Assembly: GCA_030652115.1 (NCBI GenBank)
Contig: JAUSBK010000013.1
Span: 124,001-188,000, forward strand
From: Coriobacteriia bacterium
GTDB lineage: Bacteria; Actinomycetota; Coriobacteriia; Anaerosomatales; Anaerosomataceae
Reading direction: 5' to 3'
DNA: 64,000 nucleotides
The notes beneath the pieces were generated by a model that was given only the letters and a program-made list of their open reading frames with translations, made no database searches and was not told the origin of the DNA. How positions within the stretch are numbered: the stretch's first letter is position 1; each line of letters begins with the position of its first letter. Positions 58,060-64,000 of this stretch are shown here, one piece after another. The translations under genes were made by a program, and so were the position numbers.

Positions 58060-58947
58060 GTGACGTTCTTCGGTCCGAAGCGGATCGGCCTCGTGCTTGG
58101 CAGCGGCTCGGCGCGCGGTTTCGCCCACATCGGCGTGCTCAAGGTGCTCGAGGAAGAGGGTCTCGCGCCGTACGCGATCGCCGGCACGAGCATGGGCGCC
58201 CTCATCGGCGCCTTCTACGCGGCCGGGGTCCCACTCGCTGAGCTCGAGGAGATCGCGCTCGACTTCGACGTGCGACAGGTGACGAGCGTTGGGGACGTGG
58301 CGCTCGGCAAGGGCGCCGTCTTCTCGGGCGAGAAGGTCCAGGCCTTCTTGCGCCAGTACCTCCCCGCCACGTTCGAGGAGCTGGCCATGCCCTTCGGGTG
58401 CGTGGCCACCGACCTCACGCGCAACCAGCCGGTGCGCTTCACTTCGGGCGATTTGATCGCCGCGGTGCGGGCGAGCGTGTCGGTCCCCCTGGCGTTCCTG
58501 CCGGTCCGGATGGACGACGCGCTGCTCATCGACGGTTACGTGACCGAGCCGGCGCCCGTGCGCCTCGCCAGGCATCTCGGCGGCGAGACGATCGTGGCTG
58601 TGGACGTCTCGGGTGACGGCACCGTGGGCATGCCCGAGGGCGATGCTTCGCCGAGCGCCGCGGTCAGGATATGGGAGCTGCGTGACACGATCAGGTCCGG
58701 CTCGGCCTACCGGCGTGGCTCGGGAAGCCTCGACGTCCTCGGCGCGGTGTCCGAGGCGTTCGAGGGCCGGCTTGCGGCCGAGGCGCTGCGGGAGGCCGAC
58801 ATCGTCATCTCGCCGCCTGTCCACCACCTGACCGGCATGGACTTCGGCCAGGCCGCCGAGCTCATCGAGGCGGGCGAGTTCGCCACCCTCGTCGAGCTGG
58901 ACGCGATCCGCCGCAAATCCCGCCGGCCGGCCCCTTCGGATGCGTAG
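58060..58947 (+). CDS. Patatin-like phospholipase (RssA-like)
   Basis: It starts at GTG 58060 and has 295 residues. The oxyanion loop is GSGSARGFAHIGVLKVLEE, the nucleophile elbow is GTSMG and the catalytic Asp is in IDGYVTEP. There is no signal peptide, so it works inside the cell on phospholipids or lysophospholipids. It follows the CDP-alcohol gene by 37 bases, in the same direction. Confidence 0.92.
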   Translation: MTFFGPKRIGLVLGSGSARGFAHIGVLKVLEEEGLAPYAIAGTSMGALIGAFYAAGVPLAELEEIALDFDVRQVTSVGDVALGKGAVFSGEKVQAFLRQYLPATFEELAMPFGCVATDLTRNQPVRFTSGDLIAAVRASVSVPLAFLPVRMDDALLIDGYVTEPAPVRLARHLGGETIVAVDVSGDGTVGMPEGDASPSAAVRIWELRDTIRSGSAYRRGSGSLDVLGAVSEAFEGRLAAEALREADIVISPPVHHLTGMDFGQAAELIEAGEFATLVELDAIRRKSRRPAPSDA

Positions 58948-59049
58948 CCGCGCTGCCCGGCACCGACCGCACGCCCAAGCGGCACGCCTCCTGCTAGAAT
59001 CTGCGTCGCCGGGGCGCGTACCGTCCCTCTCCGTCGCAAAGGAGTTCGT

Positions 59050-59688
59050 GTGCCGCTCTCAGTGAAGACCCGCAACGTTCTCGTGGGCGTCATCGCGGCC
59101 GCCGCGATCGCATGTGTCGTCGCCGTGCTCTCGATTCCGCCGGACGAGCGGCTCGGGACGATGGTGCGCTTCGTGATGTTCCACGGCGCATCCACCTGGG
59201 TGAACATGGGGACCTTCACGCTCGCCGGTGCTTTCGGGCTTGCGTTCGCACTCGGCGCAGGCAAGCTCGGCAGGTGGGGCGAGGCGTTCCGCTGGTTCTC
59301 GCTCCCGCTGTGGACCGTGAACGCCGTGCTCGGCATCCTCTCGATGCAGCTCATCTGGGGCGGGATCCTGTGGAACGAGCCACGGCTGCTCATGACGTTC
59401 GGCCTGCTGGCCTCCTCGGTCGTCATCCTCGCCATCCAGCTCATCTTCGACCACCCGAAGATCCCTGCGGTGCTCGATGCGGTCCTCGCAGCCGCGCTGT
59501 GGTACCTCGTGCTCGCGCTGCCGAACCTCTTCCATCCCGACAGCCCGGTCTTCAGCTCGGACAACTCGGCGTTCATCTATGGCTTCCTGGGTATGGTGAG
59601 CTCGATCGCGGTGGCGGCGCTTGCCATCGTGACGCTGGTGGCGCGCCGGAAGCATCCCGAGCACCCACACGCCCACGCGCTGCCGTAG
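59050..59688 (+). CDS. CcmC-like haem-handling membrane protein
   Basis: It starts at GTG 59050, preceded by AAAGGAG, and has 212 residues in six helices. VMFHGASTWVNMGTFTLAGAFGLAFAL corresponds to the first conserved His helix of CcmC. LSMQLIWGGILWNEPRLLMTFGLLASSVVILAIQLIF is a degenerate W-rich motif (WGxxWxWDPRLT in CcmC), and LVLALPNLFHPDSP has the second His. The weakened motif leaves its haem role uncertain. The multiheme cytochrome in the same window makes it plausible. Confidence 0.5.
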   Translation: MPLSVKTRNVLVGVIAAAAIACVVAVLSIPPDERLGTMVRFVMFHGASTWVNMGTFTLAGAFGLAFALGAGKLGRWGEAFRWFSLPLWTVNAVLGILSMQLIWGGILWNEPRLLMTFGLLASSVVILAIQLIFDHPKIPAVLDAVLAAALWYLVLALPNLFHPDSPVFSSDNSAFIYGFLGMVSSIAVAALAIVTLVARRKHPEHPHAHALP

Positions 59689-59734
59689 TATCGAGACCGT
59701 ACGGCACCAACGGCTCACAGGAGGGGATGCGGCG

Positions 59735-60232
59735 ATGGCCCGGCCCACCAAGTATGCGGGCATCATCTGTGCGGTCCTGTCGGTGATCGCCCTCGTCGGG
59801 ATCATCATCGGCCTCACGGCCGAGAGCCCGATCGTGGTGCTGCTCGCGATGGCGCCGAGCGTGGCCTACGAGGTGTACCGGACCGAAGGTGAGACCACCC
59901 GTTGGGCGTCGTGGGCGCTTGCCGGCGTGCTCGTGGTCGAGTTCTTCCTCATCGTCTTCAACGTGAGCATCGACCTCGGCGGACTCCTCGGCAGCTCCAC
60001 GCAGGAGGTCGCGGGCTACCGGATACCCCTCGGCGACCTGCGGGTGGTGGGCCCCGCGATCATCGCTGTGTGCGCGCTCATCCTCATCGCACGCACGCGG
60101 GGCGTCTACACGAAGTGGCTCGCCGTGAATATCATCGTGAGCGCGCTCGCGCTCACTTACGTGCTCGATCCTGGCGTGTTCGGCGAGCTGCTTCGGCAGG
60201 GTGCACAGGAAGGCCTCGACGCGCTCGACTAG
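59735..60232 (+). CDS. Four-TM membrane protein, unknown
   Basis: The protein has 165 residues, with Shine-Dalgarno AGGAGGGG. Helices are at about 8-27, 29-45, 60-78 and 107-145. It lies 46 bases after the CcmC-like gene and may be its operon partner. No conserved polar motif was recognised. Confidence 0.65.
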   Translation: MARPTKYAGIICAVLSVIALVGIIIGLTAESPIVVLLAMAPSVAYEVYRTEGETTRWASWALAGVLVVEFFLIVFNVSIDLGGLLGSSTQEVAGYRIPLGDLRVVGPAIIAVCALILIARTRGVYTKWLAVNIIVSALALTYVLDPGVFGELLRQGAQEGLDALD

Positions 60233-60248
60233 CGGCCGGGAGGAGCGG

Positions 60249-61448
60249 CTACGCGCTCAGTACGCCGAGCTCGCGCCCGATCCGGCCGAAGGCCTCGAGC
60301 ACGAAGTCCATCTGCTCGTCGGTGTGCGTGGCCATGTAGCTCGTGCGCAGAAGCGAGCGTCCGGCCGGCACCGCTGGCGGGCGCACCGGGTTGACGAACA
60401 CACCCGCGTCGCGCAGGCGCCGCCAGAACTCGAAGACGAGCATCTCGTCGCCCAAGATGATCGGGATCACTGGCGTCTCGCTCGTGCCCGTGTCGAACCC
60501 GAGCTCGCGGTAGCCCGCCTGCATCCGGTTCACGACCTCCCAGAGCCGCTCGCGGTGCTGCGGCTCGGTCTCCATCACCTCGAGCGCGCCGAGTGCCGCG
60601 CCCACGTTCGCCGGAGCCATCGCTGCCGAGAAGATGAACGGCCGCGACGAGTGTTTGATGTAGTCGATCAGGAGCGCGTCGCCGGCGATGAAGCCGCCGA
60701 GTGAGGCGAAACTCTTCGAGAAGGTGCCCATGATCAAGTCGACTTCGTCGGTCACGCCGAAGTGGGCGGCCGTGCCGTTGCCCTGTGGCCCGATCACACC
60801 GGACGCGTGCGCGTCGTCCACCATCAGGCGCGCGCCGAACTCCTTCAAGACCGGCAGCATCTCGGGAAGCGGCGCGATGTCGCCCTCCATCGAGAACACG
60901 CCGTCCACGATCACGAGTGCGCCGCCACTGCCGTTTGCGCCCCGGCTCGCGCGTTCGAGACTCTCGCGGAGGCTCGCCACGTTGTTGTGCTCGAAACGCT
61001 CGACCTTGCCATACGAGAGCTTGCAGCCGTCGTAGATGCTCGCGTGGTCGTCTTTGTCGATGACCGCGGTGTCGTGTCGGCCGACGATCGCCGAGATGGT
61101 GCCGATGTTGGCGCCGAACCCGGTCGAGAACACGAGGCACGACTCCTTGCCCACGAAGCGCGCCAGGCGCTCCTCCAGCTCCTCATGGATGTCGAGGTTG
61201 CCGTTGAGCAGGCGGGACCCGGTGCACGACGTGCCGTACTTGGCCAGCGCCTCGGCCGCACGCTCCCGCACGTGCGAGTGGGTGGTCAGGCCGAGGTAGT
61301 TGTTGGAGCCGAGCATCACGAGCTCGCGCCCGTCGATCCGCACCTTCGAATCAGACTCGGACTTGATGACCTGGAAGTACGGGTAGTAGCCCGATTCGCG
61401 GGCGGTACGTGCCTCGGTAAAGTCGAACGCCTTCTGGAAGATATCCAC
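60249..61448 (-). CDS. Alpha-oxoamine synthase (PLP-dependent; serine palmitoyltransferase/KBL/BioF family)
   Basis: The GTG at 61448 follows AAGGGG, giving 399 residues. VMLGSNNYLGLTTHSHV, GTSCTGSRLLNGNLDIHEELEERLARFVGKE, LMVDDAHASGVIGPQGNG and GTFSKSFASLGGFIAGD (the PLP lysine) define the family. The family condenses an amino acid with an acyl-CoA: Ser + palmitoyl-CoA, Gly + acetyl-CoA, or Ala + pimeloyl. FQVIKSESDSKVRIDGRELVM near the N-terminus resembles SPT-type members, but sequence alone does not settle the substrate. No biotin or threonine-dehydrogenase gene adjoins it, and the lipid genes nearby favour a long-chain product. Confidence 0.8.
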   Translation of the reverse strand: MDIFQKAFDFTEARTARESGYYPYFQVIKSESDSKVRIDGRELVMLGSNNYLGLTTHSHVRERAAEALAKYGTSCTGSRLLNGNLDIHEELEERLARFVGKESCLVFSTGFGANIGTISAIVGRHDTAVIDKDDHASIYDGCKLSYGKVERFEHNNVASLRESLERASRGANGSGGALVIVDGVFSMEGDIAPLPEMLPVLKEFGARLMVDDAHASGVIGPQGNGTAAHFGVTDEVDLIMGTFSKSFASLGGFIAGDALLIDYIKHSSRPFIFSAAMAPANVGAALGALEVMETEPQHRERLWEVVNRMQAGYRELGFDTGTSETPVIPIILGDEMLVFEFWRRLRDAGVFVNPVRPPAVPAGRSLLRTSYMATHTDEQMDFVLEAFGRIGRELGVLSA

Positions 61449-61555
61449 GCTGCCCCTTCTCGTGAGTACCGTCCGCCACGTACCCCTGCGGCGCAACGCT
61501 AGGTCATTGTAGCGCTTTGGCGGGAGGGCTATGATGGCGCGGACAACCGAAGACG

Positions 61556-61664
61556 GTGTAGGTGCCCGGGCAACCGGGAGAATAGGGAAGCCGGTGCGAC
61601 TCCGGCGCGGACCCGCCACTGTAACGGAAGCGAGCGCTTCCGAAGCCAGGAGACCTGCCTACAC
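61556..61664 (+). ncRNA. Cobalamin riboswitch
   Basis: The outer helix GTGTAGG (61556-61562) pairs with CCTACAC (61658-61664). The core has the B12-box features: AATAGGGAAGCCGGTGCGA, CTCCGGCGCGGACCCGCCACTGTAA, and AGCCAGGAGACCTGCC. It precedes btuF in the same direction and is followed by a terminator. Binding of adenosylcobalamin should switch the vitamin B12 uptake genes off. Confidence 0.95.
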
Positions 61665-61743
61665 ATCGGCGACGCGGCCTTCGTGGTAAGAGGCACACTC
61701 GCAGCGCTCGTACAGCGCTCCGAAACCACCTCGAGATCACCTC

Positions 61744-61769
61744 AGGACCCCGCCACCGGCGAGGGTCCT
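61744..61769 (+). terminator. Terminator of the cobalamin riboswitch
   Basis: AGGACCC (61744-61750) pairs with GGGTCCT (61763-61769), extended inside by CGCC/GGCG, then TTTCGATT. It lies 80 bases after the aptamer and 62 before btuF, so it is the likely OFF-state expression platform. Confidence 0.75.
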
Positions 61770-61830
61770 TTCGATTCTCGAGGCGCGTCTATCTTCGGCG
61801 GAGTGCTGGCATACGACGCAAGGAGGCATC

Positions 61831-62781
61831 ATGCACCACCGGTTCCGCACCACCGTTCGCACGTTCGCACTCGTTCTGGCGCTCGCGCTCATCGCGGCGC
61901 TCGCGTTCGCGGGGCTTCCCGGCTGCACGCGTGCGGAGGAGACTGCCGAAGAGACGCCGGCTGAGGCCGCGTTCCCGGTCGTGATCACCGACGACACAGG
62001 CCGTGAGGTCACCATCGCCGAGAGGCCCGAGCGCATCGTGAGCCTCGCGCCGGCGAACACCGAGATCGTCGCCGCGCTCGGCGGACTCGACCGGCTCGTG
62101 GGTGTCACGACCTACTGCGACTATCCCGAGGAGGTCGCCGAAATCGAGAAGGTGGGCGACTTCGTCGGTCCGAACCTCGAGGCGATCGCGGCGCTCGGTC
62201 CCGACCTCGTGCTGGTCACCACCGGCGTGCAGGCCGATGTGATCGAACAGCTCGAGGCGCTAGGAGCGGCTGTCGTGGCGATCGACCCGCAGACGCTCGA
62301 CGACCTGTACGTCTCCATCGGCACCGTCGGCGATGCGATCGGCGAGCCGGAGGCCGCGTCCGAGCTCGTGGAGTCCATGGAGCTTCAGATCGACACCATC
62401 AGCGAGCGCGTGGAAACCGCGCCGGTGACCTGCTTCCTCGAGATCGCGCAGGACCCGCTCTTCACCGTCGGCTCGGGCACGCTGCTGAACGACCTCATCG
62501 AGCACGCGGGTGGGGAGAACGTGGTGACCGAGGAGGGCTATGTGGCGTACTCGGTGGAGCAGCTCGTGGCCGCAGACCCCGAGGTCTACCTGGCCACCCT
62601 CGGCTCTATGAGCTCACCCACGGACATCACCGGCCGACCCGGCTACGAGAACCTGGCCGCCGTGATGAACGACCGTGTCTACCTGCTCGACGACAACCTC
62701 GTGAGCCGACCCGGCCCGCGCGTGGTCGAAGGCGTCCGGCTGCTCGCCGAGGCGCTTCATCCCGATGCGTTCGCCGAGTAG
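61831..62781 (+). CDS. btuF: Cobalamin ABC transporter substrate-binding lipoprotein
   Basis: The Shine-Dalgarno is AAGGAGG; the protein has 316 residues. The lipoprotein signal ends LPGC. PVVITDDTGREVTIAERPERIVSLAPANTEIVAALGGLDRLVGVTTYCDYPEEV and KVGDFVGPNLEAIAALGPDLVLVTTG are BtuF/FepB-type. The riboswitch upstream fixes B12 or a cobinamide as ligand. Confidence 0.93.
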   Translation: MHHRFRTTVRTFALVLALALIAALAFAGLPGCTRAEETAEETPAEAAFPVVITDDTGREVTIAERPERIVSLAPANTEIVAALGGLDRLVGVTTYCDYPEEVAEIEKVGDFVGPNLEAIAALGPDLVLVTTGVQADVIEQLEALGAAVVAIDPQTLDDLYVSIGTVGDAIGEPEAASELVESMELQIDTISERVETAPVTCFLEIAQDPLFTVGSGTLLNDLIEHAGGENVVTEEGYVAYSVEQLVAADPEVYLATLGSMSSPTDITGRPGYENLAAVMNDRVYLLDDNLVSRPGPRVVEGVRLLAEALHPDAFAE

Positions 62782-63811
62782 CGTGACTCCCTCCTCCGAC
62801 ACCCGGCGCGGCGTCCTCACCCTCACGGGTCTGGGCGTCGCGCTCGTGCTCGCGATCGTCGCGGGCGTCGCGTTCGGCGCGGTGTCGGTCCCGCTCGGCG
62901 ACGTCGTCGGAGCGATCTCGCGGTCTGTCGCCGGGCGCGGTTCGACAGCGCTTGCCGATGCCGTGGTGGTGGACCTCCGCCTGCCGAGGGTGCTCCTCGC
63001 AGCGCTCGTGGGCGCGTCGCTCGCGCTTGCAGGCGTGCTCTACCAGGCGCTCTTCAAGAACCCGCTCGCCGACCCGTACGTCCTTGGCGTCTCGTCCGGG
63101 GCCGGTCTGGGCGCCACACTCGCGCTCACCGTCTTCGGCACGAGCTTCGCCGCCCGGGCGCTGGGGGTGCCGGTGGGCGCCTTCCTTGGAGCGATCCTCA
63201 CGATGCTGCTCGTGGTGCGGCTCGCGTCGAGACGCGGGCGGGTGGACGCTACATCGCTGCTGCTCGCCGGTATCGCCATCTCCTACACGCTTTCGGCACT
63301 CACCTCGTTCGTGCTCGTCTTCGAGCGGCAGTCGATGACCAGCGTGGTGTTCTGGATGATGGGCGGGCTCGGGAGCCGCACGTGGGGTCACGTGGCCCTG
63401 CTCGCGGTCATGTTCGCCGCCGGGGCGATCGTGCCGCTGCTCTTTCATCGGGAGCTCGATCTGATGCTGCTTGGTGACGAGCGTGCGGGTCAGCTCGGCG
63501 TGCGTGTCGAGCGATTCAAGCTCGTCGCGCTCGGCGCCGCCTCGCTCGTGGTGGCAGGCGCGGTGTCGGTATCGGGGCTCATCGGGTTTGTGGGACTCAT
63601 GATGCCGCACATGATGCGGCTGATCGTCGGGCCGCGACACCGGCTGCTGCTGCCCGCGTCGGTGCTTGCCGGCGCGATCGCGCTCGTGGTAGCTGACTTG
63701 CTCGCGCGCGTCGTGCTCGCTCCTGTGGAAATACCGGTGGGCATCGTCACAGCGCTCGCCGGTGGCCCGTTCTTCGTCTGGCTCCTGGTGCGCAAGGAGC
63801 GTCTGCGGTGA
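62765..63811 (+). CDS. btuC: Cobalamin ABC transporter permease (FecCD family)
   Basis: The protein has 348 residues from ATG 62765, which overlaps btuF by 17 bases; GTG 62783 is an alternative. About ten helices are seen, with [61 protein letters not shown], and [24 protein letters not shown]. The pattern is diagnostic for BtuC/FecCD. Confidence 0.95.
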   Translation: MRSPSSVTPSSDTRRGVLTLTGLGVALVLAIVAGVAFGAVSVPLGDVVGAISRSVAGRGSTALADAVVVDLRLPRVLLAALVGASLALAGVLYQALFKNPLADPYVLGVSSGAGLGATLALTVFGTSFAARALGVPVGAFLGAILTMLLVVRLASRRGRVDATSLLLAGIAISYTLSALTSFVLVFERQSMTSVVFWMMGGLGSRTWGHVALLAVMFAAGAIVPLLFHRELDLMLLGDERAGQLGVRVERFKLVALGAASLVVAGAVSVSGLIGFVGLMMPHMMRLIVGPRHRLLLPASVLAGAIALVVADLLARVVLAPVEIPVGIVTALAGGPFFVWLLVRKERLR

Positions 63812-64000
63812 CCGGCCGGGCACTCGAGTTCCGGAAGCTCGCCGTCGGGTACGGTGCCCGCACGGTTCTGCGCGAGGCGTCGTTCGAGGTGCGCCCGGGT
63901 GAGTTCGTCGGTCTGGTCGGCCCGAACGGTGCCGGCAAGTCAACGTTGCTCCGCGCGGTGACCGGTGGTGCCGACGTGCTCGACGGCGACATCTGGTGCG
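63808..64000 (+). CDS. btuD: Cobalamin ABC transporter ATPase, N-terminal part (runs off the window)
   Basis: The GTG at 63808 overlaps the btuC stop (GTGA). The 64 visible codons carry [56 protein letters not shown], with Walker [10 protein letters not shown]. The gene is cut by the window end. Confidence 0.93.
   Translation, partial: MTGRALEFRKLAVGYGARTVLREASFEVRPGEFVGLVGPNGAGKSTLLRAVTGGADVLDGDIWC

Overview
The window is about 67% GC by eye. The gene content (VapBC-type modules, a TIR-WD40 protein, a rifampicin-phosphotransferase-like protein, a 7TM/PAS sensor, lipoproteins, no outer-membrane genes) points to an actinobacterium. The 32-heme cytochrome and the exosortase G-like cluster fit an anaerobic, metal- or extracellular-respiring lineage near the Coriobacteriia. 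That placement is inference; no rRNA or marker gene is present. No tRNA, rRNA, CRISPR array or intact transposase was seen.

Layout. 0-16 kb is ordinary chromosome: a PARG-like protein, a secreted M6 metalloprotease, a 32 x CXXCH cytochrome with a membrane neighbour, an ABC-2 exporter, a GNAT, and a complete peptide-type ABC importer (lipoprotein, two permeases, two ATPases). 16-36.6 kb is an accessory region. It holds five likely toxin-antitoxin pairs (PIN/RHH, RHH/GNAT, nucleotidyltransferase/HTH, HicA-like/HTH, AbrB/PIN), an ORF6N gene behind a LexA-type box, an XRE regulator divergent from a VWA gene, a 1035-residue TIR-WD40 protein, and several decayed or duplicated genes (GIY-YIG-like, VWA, a DUF2075/MBL chimera). 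Between these lie copper-type DUF305 and SHOCT genes and a PEP-synthase-like enzyme. At 35.4-35.7 kb sits an unassigned structured RNA candidate with its own promoter, a terminator, and four upstream direct repeats of LytTR-box type.

37-41 kb holds lipoproteins, a DUF2779 nuclease and a stand-alone CheB domain. 41-52 kb is a glycosylation and surface-anchoring cluster: two GT2 enzymes, a methyltransferase, a flippase-GT4 fusion, a GT39-like membrane protein, an exosortase G-like protease and an 893-residue surface protein with an exosortase-style C-terminal tail. The seven minus-strand genes from 52099 to 42095 all overlap or abut, so they look like one operon.

52-55 kb encodes a sensor split from its kinase and a divergent LytTR response regulator. 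55-61.4 kb is lipid-related: a GNAT acyltransferase, a LpxL-like acyltransferase, a CDP-alcohol phosphotransferase, a patatin and an alpha-oxoamine synthase. A CcmC-like membrane protein there may serve the multiheme cytochrome. The window ends in a cobalamin riboswitch followed by btuF, btuC and the start of btuD.
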